Positions 16,169 to 24,005 of a stretch of DNA of 64,000 nt are shown here, in pieces; position 1 is the first letter of the stretch; each line of letters begins with the position of its first letter. The DNA lies in assembly GCA_027592035.1 (NCBI GenBank), contig JAQCIK010000001.1:175144-239143 (forward strand). The letters are read 5' to 3'. The position numbers were made by a program, and so were the translations under genes. Source of the DNA: Casp-actino8 sp001510455. Lineage in GTDB: Bacteria > Actinomycetota > Acidimicrobiia > Acidimicrobiales > Ilumatobacteraceae. The notes beneath the pieces are model-generated. The model worked only from the letters and a program-made list of their open reading frames with translations. It ran no database searches and had not been told where the DNA came from.

Positions 16169-16597
16169 ATGATGGACCACACACAGCCGCCGAAGGTCAG
16201 CGTCGACGAGATGAACGCCTTCATCGGCGGCCATTTCGGCGGAGCCTCCAATGCCTGCGAGCACATGGCCTTCGGTGAGGCGATCGCTGTCATGCACCCG
16301 AGTCCGGAGATGTTGCGCCCGGGCAAGATCATCAGCGGTCCGACGGTCTTCAGCATCTGCGATGCCGCCTTGTTCTATGCCGCCCTCAGTTGCACGTCGA
16401 TGGAACCCATGACTCTGACGAGCGAGATGTCGATTCGATTCCTGCGGCCGGCCAGGGGAGAGGTCATCCGAGCTCGGGCGACGATCCACACCTTGGCCGG
16501 ACGCAACGTGGTGGGCACTGTCGAAGCATGGACGGACGACCCCGAGAAGCCGGTCGCCGTCGCTCAGGGGACCTACGTTCGCCCGAAACAGTCCTGA
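16169..16597 (+). CDS. PaaI-family hotdog thioesterase
   Basis: A 142-residue hotdog protein. Seen: RPGKIISGPTVFSICDAALF, which occupies the position of the HGG helix but with SGP instead, then EPMTLTSEMSIRFLRPA and VEAWTDDPEKPVAVAQGTYV. The replacement of the usual HGG makes it a PaaI-like thioesterase whose active site differs. The ATG at 16169 is chosen because GGGGGAG lies 6 nt upstream; an in-frame ATG at 16154 has no ribosome site. It precedes FKBP, which has its own promoter. The substrate is unknown. Confidence 0.78.
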   Translation: MMDHTQPPKVSVDEMNAFIGGHFGGASNACEHMAFGEAIAVMHPSPEMLRPGKIISGPTVFSICDAALFYAALSCTSMEPMTLTSEMSIRFLRPARGEVIRARATIHTLAGRNVVGTVEAWTDDPEKPVAVAQGTYVRPKQS

Positions 16598-16611
16598 TCC
16601 CCGTCACCGCC

Positions 16612-16617
16612 TAGGGT
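16612..16617 (+). promoter_or_regulatory. -10 hexamer of FKBP gene, leaderless spacing
   Basis: TAGGGT, 6 nt before the ATG at 16624. Confidence 0.5.
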
Positions 16618-16623
16618 CACCTC

Positions 16624-17004
16624 ATGGCTCACGACGCGACGAAACCCTCCATCACGATCCCTGATGGCAACCCTCCGACCGACCTGCTGATCGACGACAT
16701 CACCGTCGGTGACGGCGCCGAAGCGACGTCCGGCTGTCGACCGGTGATGCATTACGTGGGCGTCGCGTGGAGCAACGGAGTCGAGTTCGATGCCTCCTGG
16801 GACCGAGGGCAGCCCTTCAGCTTTCGACTGGGTGCCGGTGAGGTGATCGGGGGATGGGAACAAGGAGTCGCCGGAATGCGCGTCGGTGGCCGACGCTGCC
16901 TCACGATTCCACCGCATCTCGGGTACGGAAGCCGCGGAGCCGGCGGTGTCATCAAAGGTGGCGAGACACTCGTGTTCGTCGTCGACCTCCTCGACGTCGT
17001 CTGA
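16624..17004 (+). CDS. FKBP-type peptidyl-prolyl cis-trans isomerase
   Basis: A 126-residue single-domain FKBP that catalyses proline isomerisation. Seen: VMHYVGVAWSNGVEFDASWD, RGQPFSFRLGAGEVIGGWEQ, GVAGMRVGGRR, LTIPPHLGYGSRGAGGVI and ETLVFVVDLLDV, which together make the full FKBP fold with its Tyr, Phe, Trp and Ile/Tyr pocket residues. No signal peptide is present, so it acts in the cytoplasm, like other actinobacterial small FKBPs. It is convergent with the zinc-finger gene at 17101. Confidence 0.92.
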   Translation: MAHDATKPSITIPDGNPPTDLLIDDITVGDGAEATSGCRPVMHYVGVAWSNGVEFDASWDRGQPFSFRLGAGEVIGGWEQGVAGMRVGGRRCLTIPPHLGYGSRGAGGVIKGGETLVFVVDLLDVV

Positions 17005-17100
17005 CGTTTCGCCAGGACCGACCCCCGGGCCGGCACGGGAGGGGATCGTCGTCGCTGGTCAGGACCTCGATCCCACCCACCTTTTGTGACATAACGAAGA

Positions 17101-17472
17101 TTATGGGCGTTGCTTGATCCGCTCATGAAGAGGTCGGGCGGCATCCAGTAGCCATTCCAGGGCCTCTCGCAGCGTCGTCGCCGTGGCCCGCTTGTCGGCG
17201 ACCTCTCGCTCGGTATCCGCGACGGCGCACGACAGCACGTACAGCTCGTCGTACAGCGCATCGAGTTCTCCACGCGCGACGATCAGTTCGTCTTCACTGA
17301 TCTGTAGCTCACGGGCTCGCTGACGACCCACCCAATCCCATTGGCGACAGGCCTGACTGCAGAATTCTTTCGGGCGGCCGGGACCGGATCGCTCCGGCAT
17401 GACGCGGCGGCAATGTCGGCACCGCGGAGCCTCGATCGCCCGCCCCCGTCCCCCTTGAGTGGATTTCGTCAT
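17101..17472 (-). CDS. Zinc-finger and coiled-coil protein of unknown function
   Basis: A 123-residue protein that is not a named family for me. Residues 18-45 hold a C-x2-C...C-x3-C finger (CRHC, then FCSQACRQWDWVGR), similar to short FCS/HTH-associated fingers. The rest is a long charged helix (SEDELIVARGELDALYDELY, EREVADKRATATTLREALEW) likely to form a coiled coil. The start codon lies inside a 20-bp perfect palindrome (17462-17481), which suggests autoregulation at the start. It is divergent from the threonine aldolase gene. The function is unknown; nucleic-acid binding is plausible. Confidence 0.7.
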   Translation of the reverse strand: MTKSTQGGRGRAIEAPRCRHCRRVMPERSGPGRPKEFCSQACRQWDWVGRQRARELQISEDELIVARGELDALYDELYVLSCAVADTEREVADKRATATTLREALEWLLDAARPLHERIKQRP

Positions 17473-17481
17473 GACGAAATC
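17462..17481. promoter_or_regulatory. 20-bp perfect palindrome over a start codon
   Basis: GATTTCGTCATGACGAAATC reads the same on both strands. It covers the ATG of the minus-strand gene at 17472 and lies 54 bp upstream of the plus-strand gene at 17536, a good position for a dimeric repressor. A related 16-bp palindrome lies at 50195-50210. Confidence 0.45.
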
Positions 17482-17535
17482 ATGCTTCCGTTCGTCACCC
17501 ATGGCGCGGATGGTCGTAGCGAGCAGACTGTCGAC

Positions 17536-18588
17536 ATGTCGACGCCTCCTGCGCCCCTTCACCGTTTCGCCAGCGACAACAACGCGTCGGTTCATCCGAA
17601 GGTTCTCGAAGCGCTGAAAGAAGCCAACGACGGGCACGCCGTCGCCTACGGAGACGACCCCTGGACCGCGGCCGCCTCCGAACGATTCGACGACTTGTTC
17701 GGGCGGCATGTCGAAACACTCATGGTCTGGGGCGGGACGGGAGCCAACGTCCTCGCGCTCGCCTCGTTGCTCTCCCCCGCCGGGGCCGTGGTCTGTAGCG
17801 ATGCCTCGCACATCAACCTCGACGAAACGGGTGCCCCCGAATTCGTTCTGGGCGCGAAGTTGCTCGACGTTCCCCATTCGGGCGGCAAGATCGTTCCCGA
17901 ACAAGTGTCCGAGTTCCGACACTTCTCCGGTGTCGTCCACCACGTTCAGCCGAGTGTCCTGTCGATCACGCAGAGCACCGAATGGGGATCCCTGTACACC
18001 GCCGACGAGATCGCCGCACTCGCCGAGACCGCCCACGCCATGGGAATGAAGGTCCATCTCGACGGAGCCCGTATTGCCAACGCCTGCGCTGCACTCGGCG
18101 GAACACTCGAGGCTCTTTGTTCCTTCACCGTCGACGCCGGCGTCGATGTGGTGTCGTTCGGCGGGGCCAAGAACGGTGCCATGTACGGAGAGGCCGTCGT
18201 CTTCCTCGACCCGACGCTCGCCTCAGCGGCACCGTACGTCCGCAAGCAGATCACCCAGCTTCCATCGAAGATGCGCTACGTGTCGGCTCAGTTCCTCGCT
18301 TTGTTCACCGACGAACTCTGGATCGACAACGCCCGGCGAGCCAACGAGTCGTGTCGACACCTGTACGAGGCTCTCGAGGGAATACCCGGGATCGACCGGG
18401 GACCGGCGCCGGAGGTCAACAGCATCTTCCCGACTCTCGACGCCGAATTTCGTGAAACCGTTCGCGCCTGGTCGTTCTTCTACGACTGGGAACTCCCCCA
18501 AGTCCGATGGATGACCGCCTGGGACACGGAGCCCTCCGACATCGATCTGTTCGTGTCCGGTCTGCGCCACTTCTCGTCACGCCTCTGA
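17536..18588 (+). CDS. Threonine aldolase family PLP enzyme
   Basis: A 350-residue fold-type I PLP lyase of the beta-eliminating/threonine aldolase group, cleaving L-threonine or allo-threonine to glycine and acetaldehyde. Seen: FASDNNASVHPKVLEAL, AYGDDPWT, VWGGTGANVLAL, HLDGARIAN (with the Asp that contacts the PLP nitrogen) and VSFGGAKNGAMYGEAVVF, which carries the PLP-binding Lys. Length is normal. The ATG at 17536 has CAGACT at 6 nt spacing, a weak -10. Glycine produced here could feed the nearby glycine cleavage system; that link is inferred. Confidence 0.9.
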   Translation: MSTPPAPLHRFASDNNASVHPKVLEALKEANDGHAVAYGDDPWTAAASERFDDLFGRHVETLMVWGGTGANVLALASLLSPAGAVVCSDASHINLDETGAPEFVLGAKLLDVPHSGGKIVPEQVSEFRHFSGVVHHVQPSVLSITQSTEWGSLYTADEIAALAETAHAMGMKVHLDGARIANACAALGGTLEALCSFTVDAGVDVVSFGGAKNGAMYGEAVVFLDPTLASAAPYVRKQITQLPSKMRYVSAQFLALFTDELWIDNARRANESCRHLYEALEGIPGIDRGPAPEVNSIFPTLDAEFRETVRAWSFFYDWELPQVRWMTAWDTEPSDIDLFVSGLRHFSSRL

Positions 18589-18642
18589 CCTGGACCGACC
18601 GACGTCACACGGCCGCCCCTGGCCACCCCTCGGAGGTCGGGT

Positions 18643-18648
18643 TACTTT
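18643..18648 (+). promoter_or_regulatory. -10 hexamer of whiB-like gene
   Basis: TACTTT, about 52 nt before the GTG at 18701, predicting a leader of about 45 nt, unlike the leaderless neighbours. Confidence 0.35.
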
Positions 18649-18700
18649 GATCTTGCCGTCGGGGGGCGGTCGCTGGATCAGCGTTTCGCATGGGGGTCAT

Positions 18701-19018
18701 GTGTCGTCACTCGAACGTCAACTCGCCGTCGAGATTCTCATCAGTCGTCGTCGCACCGATGATCGATGGATGAGTTCCGCCGCCTGTCGGGGAATGACCC
18801 ACCTGTTCTTCCCCGCCACGGCCGAACGGCCCCAGGCGCGTGAGCGTCGCGAGGCCGAGGCCCGGGACGTGTGTCGCTCGTGTCGCGTGTCGGACATCTG
18901 CCGGGAGTTCGCCCGCGAGCACCACGAGTACGGACTCTGGGGTGGTGAGAGCGAAGAGGAACGGCACAACGCCGGCTTCCGCCTCATCGCACCGATCGGG
19001 ATCCGCGCCGTCGGCTGA
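18701..19018 (+). CDS. WhiB-family iron-sulfur transcription regulator
   Basis: A protein of about 105 residues that binds a [4Fe-4S] cluster and partners sigma factor region 4. The four Cys are in family spacing: C29, then C58-x2-C61-x5-C67. The turn motif is GLWGGESEEER, where WhiB proteins have G[VI]WGG, followed by a basic tail. The start is uncertain: GTG at 18701 has a GGGGG ribosome site just upstream, while a TTG at 18653 is also in frame. The promoter with a real leader hints that this gene, unlike its neighbours, may be controlled after transcription. Confidence 0.88.
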   Translation: MSSLERQLAVEILISRRRTDDRWMSSAACRGMTHLFFPATAERPQARERREAEARDVCRSCRVSDICREFAREHHEYGLWGGESEEERHNAGFRLIAPIGIRAVG

Positions 19019-19042
19019 CGTCGGGCGTGCGACACTGTCGCC

Positions 19043-20110
19043 GTGAACCTGGACGACAATCGGGCCGCCCTGTACGCCGCGTGGAGTTCCTACGGCGATC
19101 CCCGTGACATCGTCTCGGTGGACGACACCAGTCCGAGAGTCTCGACGAACACGGTGTATCGACTGCATCTCGACGATGGGACGGTCGTGTTCGGGAAGGT
19201 CTCGAACTACGGCTCGTATTTCTTGTTCGCCGAGGATCACGACCGGCTCTTTCGCTGTACCGAGTTACTGGCCGACGGCCCCTTTCGCCACTTTCTCGCT
19301 CCGGTCCTCGGTGTCGACACTCCCCTCGGCCGACGTCCCTTCACGTGGTACGACCACCATCGCTGGGTCGCCTTCTACGACGAGGCACCCCGCGCCGACT
19401 CACTGCCACCACAGCTCACTCTCGACCAGATTCGCAACCTCGCTCGGGGAATGGCTCGCTTCCACATCGAATGCACACGGATCGCTCCGGGCATCCCCGC
19501 CACGTCGAATTCCATCAAGTCGGACGCCATTCACCTACTCGACCTGCTCTCCAGCCCGTTCGCTCCCCGCAACTTCGAACTGCCGCCCGAGAGCATCGGT
19601 GTGCTCTGGCGCCACACTCATCAGTTCCTTCTCGAACTCGAGCGCATTCGCTACGACTCGTGGAGTCGAATTCCGGTGCTCGTCGACTGGAACCTCGGGA
19701 ACTTCTCGGTGAAGTTCGGCACCGATGGCACGTTCGATCTCTTCAGCCGCTGGGACTACGACTGGTTCCGGGTGGAGTCTCGACTTCTCGACTTCTACTT
19801 CTTGTCACGAGTGTCGTCGGCAACCGGCGATCGCACCCATTGGACCTACTCCCCTCACACGTTGGTCGAACCCCATTTCGTCGAGTTCATTCGCGCCTAC
19901 CACGAGATCTCTCCGCTGTCGGCCGAGGAGATCCGATTCCTTCCCGAGGCGTATCGCTTCTTCGTTCTGAACTACGTCGTTCGGGAGGGTGCGCGCTTCT
20001 TCCGGCCCGATCTGTGCACCAAGTTCCGACACGACGCCACACGTGTCTACCTGCCGGCGTGCGACGACATCGACGTGTCACCGCTCCTGCGAGCCGTCGG
20101 TCACGGGTGA
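19043..20110 (+). CDS. Phosphotransferase (APH)-like protein with altered catalytic loop
   Basis: A 355-residue protein with the layout of the aminoglycoside/choline kinase-like fold. Seen: an N-lobe (YRLHLDDGTVVFGKVSNYGS, with a Lys where the ATP Lys is expected), a hinge, and in the C-lobe IPVLVDWNLGNFSVKFG followed by LFSRWDYDWFRVESRLLDF. The usual catalytic loop H-x-D-x4-N is here V-D-W-N-L-G-N, so His is replaced by Val while Asp and Asn remain, and the metal-binding D-x-D region is WDYDW. It is probably a small-molecule kinase or a diverged homologue. GTG start with GACACT 6 nt upstream (weak). Confidence 0.65.
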   Translation: MNLDDNRAALYAAWSSYGDPRDIVSVDDTSPRVSTNTVYRLHLDDGTVVFGKVSNYGSYFLFAEDHDRLFRCTELLADGPFRHFLAPVLGVDTPLGRRPFTWYDHHRWVAFYDEAPRADSLPPQLTLDQIRNLARGMARFHIECTRIAPGIPATSNSIKSDAIHLLDLLSSPFAPRNFELPPESIGVLWRHTHQFLLELERIRYDSWSRIPVLVDWNLGNFSVKFGTDGTFDLFSRWDYDWFRVESRLLDFYFLSRVSSATGDRTHWTYSPHTLVEPHFVEFIRAYHEISPLSAEEIRFLPEAYRFFVLNYVVREGARFFRPDLCTKFRHDATRVYLPACDDIDVSPLLRAVGHG

Positions 20111-20123
20111 GTTCCCGTCGCCC

Positions 20124-20129
20124 TACACT
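20124..20129 (+). promoter_or_regulatory. -10 hexamer of ribokinase-like gene, leaderless spacing
   Basis: TACACT, 6 nt before the GTG at 20136. Confidence 0.5.
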
Positions 20130-20135
20130 CTCGGC

Positions 20136-21023
20136 GTGAAATCCCCTCCCTCGTTCGACGTCGTCGTGATCGGTAGCGCCAATCTCGATCTGGTGGCCAA
20201 CGTCGAACATCTCGCACTGCCCGGCGAGACCGTGATGGCGACCGGTTACGCCGAACATGCCGGGGGCAAGGGCCTCAACCAAGCGGTGGCCTGCCAGCGC
20301 TCGGGCGCCCGCACGGGTTTCATCGGCTGCCTCGGCCGAGACGGTGCCGGTGACGTGTTGCATCGCGTGCTGGCCGACGAAGGGATCGAGAATTTCACCG
20401 TCGATGTGAGTGCACCCACCGGCCGGGCCCTCATCTCGGTCGACGAGGACGCCGAGAATTCCATCGTCGTCGTCCCAGGCGCCAATCATCGTCTCGGTAT
20501 CGGCGTGGTCGACGACCACCGCTCGGTTCTGTCCGACACGCGCGTCGTTCTCGCTCAGTTGGAGATTCCGATCGATGCCGTCGAGGCCGCTTTCGCCGTT
20601 GCCCGCTTGGCCGGCGCGATCACCATCTTGAATCCGGCTCCGGCCGCCGACTTGCCTCCCGGACTCCTGTCGCTGTGCGACGTGATCGTTCCCAATCAGA
20701 CCGAGGTCTCACAACTGGGTGGAGCATCGGCCCTCCTCGATGCCGGAGTGTCGACCGTCGTGATCACCCTCGGAGCGCGCGGAATTCGCGTGGTCACTCG
20801 CGACGGGGCCGTCGAGATCCCTCCGTACGCGGTTCGTGCCGTCGACACCACCGGTGCCGGTGACGCCGCCTGTGGCGCTCTCGCCGCTTCATTGGCCGCC
20901 GGCAGCGACGTGGTCACCGCCGCTCGACGCGCGGCGGCCGCCGGAGCGCTCGCCGCCACCCGACACGGTGCGGTTCCGTCACTCCCCTCGGCCGAACAGA
21001 TCGACAATCTGGTCGACCGCTGA
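20136..21023 (+). CDS. rbsK: PfkB-family sugar kinase, ribokinase-like
   Basis: A 295-residue carbohydrate kinase using ATP. Seen: the N-terminal FDVVVIGSANLDLVANVEHL, the first PfkB signature AGGKGLNQAVACQRSG, NPAPAADLP, VPNQTEVSQLGG and the second signature DTTGAGDAACGALAASLA with the catalytic Asp. All match ribokinases more than fructokinases. The start is set by the leaderless promoter and by loss of similarity further upstream. It lies 25 bp after the APH-like gene and is convergent with prmA. Confidence 0.86.
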   Translation: MKSPPSFDVVVIGSANLDLVANVEHLALPGETVMATGYAEHAGGKGLNQAVACQRSGARTGFIGCLGRDGAGDVLHRVLADEGIENFTVDVSAPTGRALISVDEDAENSIVVVPGANHRLGIGVVDDHRSVLSDTRVVLAQLEIPIDAVEAAFAVARLAGAITILNPAPAADLPPGLLSLCDVIVPNQTEVSQLGGASALLDAGVSTVVITLGARGIRVVTRDGAVEIPPYAVRAVDTTGAGDAACGALAASLAAGSDVVTAARRAAAAGALAATRHGAVPSLPSAEQIDNLVDR

Positions 21024-21029
21024 GCCGAC

Positions 21030-21857
21030 TCACTCGGGTCGACGCATCTCGATCGACACCCAGCCTTCGACGACCACCCGGCGTGCTTCCACGAACGGAT
21101 CGAGAGCCTCGACCACGCGAGCCACCTGCGACTCGAGCAAACCGCTGATGATCATCCGATGTCGGGTCAATCGCACGAGTTGTGGTGCGAGCTCGACCAG
21201 TACCGGAGCCAGAATGTTGGCCAGCACGGTGTCGTACTGTCGCCCGACCGTCGACAGGGGTTCGGTCGTCACCCACCAGCGCTCGGACACGCCGTTCCGC
21301 TCCGCATTGGCGCGAGACGTCTCGAGACTCGCCGGCGAGATGTCCACTCCGAGTGCCGTCCCCGCTCCGAGCACGAGAGTGCAGATACCGAGAACTCCGC
21401 TTCCACAACCCACGTCGAGGATCGACTCGCCGTCGGTCACCGAATCGGCGAGCAACGACAGACAGCCACGCGTCGTCGGATGATCGCCCATTCCGAAGGT
21501 CGCACCCGGGTCGATCGAGACCACGACGGCGTCGGTCGGCAGAGTCGAGTCGTTCCAGGCCGGTCTGATCCAGAGGTGGCGACCGATCGGGGTCGGTTCG
21601 GCGAATTGCTTCCACGAGTCGGCGACGTCGAGGTCGAGGTCCTCGTACGTCCACGCAACTCCAGCCAGATGTTGCGCCAACACCTTCGAGATCGTCTCGT
21701 CATCGGAACCGAACGACGTGCGCAATGTCACGACAACGTCTCCGCCGTCTCCGGGACACCATTCCTCCGAGACCGCCGTGGCTCCGAGGGACCACAGGAC
21801 ATCGCTCACGATCTCGACATCACCAGCCGAGACGTCGATGCGCACACCGCGTGCCAC
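21030..21857 (-). CDS. prmA: Ribosomal protein L11 methyltransferase
   Basis: A 275-residue SAM-dependent methyltransferase that trimethylates ribosomal protein L11. Seen: the N-terminal substrate domain (VEIVSDVLWSLGATAVSEEW), FGMGDHPTTRGCLSLL, the SAM motif ILDVGCGSGVLGICTLVLGA, and DTVLANILAPVLVELAPQLV with the NxL motif typical of PrmA. The GTG at 21857 has GGAG 4-5 nt upstream and gives the usual N-terminus; an in-frame GTG at 21908 would overlap the carbonic anhydrase gene by 41 nt. It is the second gene of a carbonic anhydrase-prmA operon. Confidence 0.88.
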   Translation of the reverse strand: MARGVRIDVSAGDVEIVSDVLWSLGATAVSEEWCPGDGGDVVVTLRTSFGSDDETISKVLAQHLAGVAWTYEDLDLDVADSWKQFAEPTPIGRHLWIRPAWNDSTLPTDAVVVSIDPGATFGMGDHPTTRGCLSLLADSVTDGESILDVGCGSGVLGICTLVLGAGTALGVDISPASLETSRANAERNGVSERWWVTTEPLSTVGRQYDTVLANILAPVLVELAPQLVRLTRHRMIISGLLESQVARVVEALDPFVEARRVVVEGWVSIEMRRPE

Positions 21858-21867
21858 GTTGCTCCGA

Positions 21868-22386
21868 TCAGTCGATTCGCCGAAGGTCGCGACGAAAACG
21901 CGCCGCACGTTGAACGTACGAGTCGACAGCGATGTCGATCTCGGCCAGGCGTGCCTTGTCCGGCTTGATCACCGCCGGCGAGCCGGCGGCCAGTGCTCCC
22001 GTCGGCACCTCGGTGCCGTTCAACAGAACGCTGTTGGCAGCCACGACCGACCCGGTACGAACCATGACCTGATGCATCACGATCGATCCGTTGCCGATCA
22101 GACAACGATTCTCGATGGTGCAACCTTCGAGGTGGACCATGTGGCCGATCACGCAATCGTCACCCACGACGGTCGGATACACCCACGTCGTGTGCAGCAC
22201 GCACCCGTCCTGGACCGACGTTCGGTCGCCGATCACGATGTCACCGTCGTCGCCGCGCAGGACCGCTCCCGGCCAGATCGAACTTCCGGCCCCCACACGC
22301 ACCCGACCGATCACGACCGCATCAGGATGTACGTAGGCATCGGGGTGGATCGTCGGCTCGACGTCTCCGAGAGCATAGATGGGCAC
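21868..22386 (-). CDS. Gamma-class carbonic anhydrase / hexapeptide protein
   Basis: A 172-residue left-handed beta-helix protein. Hexapeptide repeats run through the middle (GRVRVGAGSSIWPGAVLRGD, CVIGHMVHLEGCTIENRCLI). The three zinc-ligand histidines are plausible at HTTWV, GHMVH and its follower, in the gamma-carbonic anhydrase spacing. The C-terminal helix is PDKARLAEIDIAVDSYVQRA. It is of the YrdA/PaaY-like size; family members hydrate CO2 or act on other substrates. GTG start at 22386 with TAGCGT at 6 nt spacing. It precedes prmA on the same strand. Confidence 0.87.
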   Translation of the reverse strand: MPIYALGDVEPTIHPDAYVHPDAVVIGRVRVGAGSSIWPGAVLRGDDGDIVIGDRTSVQDGCVLHTTWVYPTVVGDDCVIGHMVHLEGCTIENRCLIGNGSIVMHQVMVRTGSVVAANSVLLNGTEVPTGALAAGSPAVIKPDKARLAEIDIAVDSYVQRAARFRRDLRRID

Positions 22387-22392
22387 CCGAAA

Positions 22393-22398
22393 ACGCTA
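22393..22398 (-). promoter_or_regulatory. -10 hexamer of carbonic anhydrase gene, leaderless spacing
   Basis: TAGCGT on the minus strand, 6 nt before the GTG at 22386. Confidence 0.5.
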
Positions 22399-22542
22399 CC
22401 TCGCCCCGTCGTCCACGGAATCGATCGCACGGCTTTCGCTCCGTCGATCATGTCGGAAAAGACACCGGTGAGGACGGTTGCGACGACCGAGTCTCGGACA
22501 TCACGCGAGGCACCGGATCACGGTCCGAACTCGGATTCCCGA

Positions 22543-22548
22543 TAGGGT
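22543..22548 (+). promoter_or_regulatory. -10 hexamer of 22557 gene, near-leaderless
   Basis: TAGGGT, 8 nt before the ATG at 22557. The 170-bp divergent region between 22386 and 22557 holds nothing else recognisable. Confidence 0.4.
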
Positions 22549-22556
22549 CACGACCC

Positions 22557-23972
22557 ATGTCCCGCCGGATCGACATCGAACTCACGAGTGCCCGTCCCGA
22601 CGGCACCTGGACGTGGCGAGCGGCTGGTGCGCGTGAACCCAAAGGGGTCCTCGACGGTTCACTTCTTCCCACCGACGCCAAAGCCGGTGACGTCGTGAAG
22701 GTCGACGCCGAGTTCGACATCGACGGCATCGAAGTGACGGCTGTGGTGTCGGGCCGGACACGCGTCAACAAGATCGAAACTTTGTCGCTGATCGGATCCG
22801 AGGAGCCTTTCCAAGCCGTCACTCAGCAGCTCGCCCGACGCGAGCGCTCCGCGAGCCGCGGACCGCGACGCGGCGAGTCGGGCGACCGCCGACGTCGCAA
22901 CGACGGCGAGACACGTGGTCGCGAGGCCCGTGACGGCGACCGACGCGAACGCCGTCCCGAGCGTCCTCGTCGTCCTCGTTTCGAGGCTCCTCCCGAGCTC
23001 CCGGCTCGCCCGAAGCCGAAGCGCCTGAAGGCCGGATCGCAACATCGTCGAGCCGTGCTCGCCGACATTCCCGAGAACCAGCGTCCGATCGCCGAACTCG
23101 CCCTGCAAGGAATGCAAGCCGTTCGTCAGCGACTGAAGTCGGCGAACGAAGCACTCGCTGCCGAGGGCAAACCCACCATGCCCGAACAAAGTGTGGTGCA
23201 GATGGCCCAGGACCTCCTGCCCAAGTTGCGGGTCGCCGACTGGCTCGACCGAGCGGAAGCGGCCAAGCGCGATCTGGCATCTCTCGATCTGCGCGATCTG
23301 CGAAGTGTTGTCGCAGCCGCGAACGACCCGGCGATCGAACGCGACGACTCGTGTCGAGCCCTCGCCGCCGAACTGAAGGCCGGACTCACGACTCGTACCG
23401 AATCCGATTATCAACTCTGGCTCTCCGACATCGATGCCGCACTCGGTGTCGGGCGTGTGGTCCGAGCTCTGAAGCTGGCCGGTCAGCCACCCAAGGCCGG
23501 GGTCATCTTTCCCGACGATCTCGGACGTCGCCTCGCCGACGCTGCGGCTTCCGGTCTCACCGCCGACGTACTCGCCGATCGTTGGATCGCCGTGCTCGAA
23601 GCGGCCGCCTTCTCCCCCATTCGCTCGACTCTCACGGTGACCGCTCCCCCGACATCGGTGTCACCCGACCTCACCAAGACCGTCGAGCGTCTTGCCCCTC
23701 TCATGCCTCAGATCGCTTCGGTGTTCGGAGTGACCGCTGCGGCTGGTGCACCGACTCCCAAACCTCTGCGCCCCACCAAGCCGGCGGCCAAGAAGATTCC
23801 GCCCAAGCCCGCTCCTGCGGCTGCGAAACCAGCTGTCGACACACCGGCCGTCGAGACGCCAGTCGCCGAGACACCGGCCGTCGAAACACCAGTCGTCGAC
23901 ATGTCGGCCGTGCCCGAGGCCGAGTCGAGCACCACCTCCGAACCAGCGGCCGAGGCCAGCGACGCCGACTGA
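22557..23972 (+). CDS. Unknown 471-residue protein, Arg-rich linker and Pro/Ala tail
   Basis: Not recognised. Four parts are visible. Residues 1-80 look like a small beta barrel (RIDIELTSARPDGTWTWRAA, GDVVKVDAEFDIDGIEVTAV), similar in rhythm to TRAM or cold-shock type RNA-binding folds. Residues about 95-160 are an Arg/Gly/Asp-rich disordered linker. Residues about 165-385 are helical (ENQRPIAELALQGMQAVRQR, VADWLDRAEAAKRDLASLDL). Residues about 390-471 are a Pro/Ala-rich tail with VETP repeats. No catalytic motif is seen. The leaderless-type promoter and basic linker suggest an expressed nucleic-acid or ribosome-associated protein, which is inference. Confidence 0.7.
   Translation: MSRRIDIELTSARPDGTWTWRAAGAREPKGVLDGSLLPTDAKAGDVVKVDAEFDIDGIEVTAVVSGRTRVNKIETLSLIGSEEPFQAVTQQLARRERSASRGPRRGESGDRRRRNDGETRGREARDGDRRERRPERPRRPRFEAPPELPARPKPKRLKAGSQHRRAVLADIPENQRPIAELALQGMQAVRQRLKSANEALAAEGKPTMPEQSVVQMAQDLLPKLRVADWLDRAEAAKRDLASLDLRDLRSVVAAANDPAIERDDSCRALAAELKAGLTTRTESDYQLWLSDIDAALGVGRVVRALKLAGQPPKAGVIFPDDLGRRLADAAASGLTADVLADRWIAVLEAAAFSPIRSTLTVTAPPTSVSPDLTKTVERLAPLMPQIASVFGVTAAAGAPTPKPLRPTKPAAKKIPPKPAPAAAKPAVDTPAVETPVAETPAVETPVVDMSAVPEAESSTTSEPAAEASDAD
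23841..23900 (+). repeat. Four tandem 15-bp repeats encoding TPAVE-type units
   Basis: Units at 23841, 23856, 23871 and 23886 (ACACCGGCCGTCGAG and variants) encode TPAVE-TPVAE-TPAVE-TPVVD in the C-terminal tail of the 22557 gene. Confidence 0.8.
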
Positions 23973-23993
23973 CGGTCCGGCTCGTCCCCCCGC

Positions 23994-23999
23994 TACGGT
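23994..23999 (+). promoter_or_regulatory. -10 hexamer of enoyl-CoA hydratase gene, leaderless spacing
   Basis: TACGGT, 6 nt before the ATG at 24006. Confidence 0.5.
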
Positions 24000-24005
24000 C
24001 GGGAC

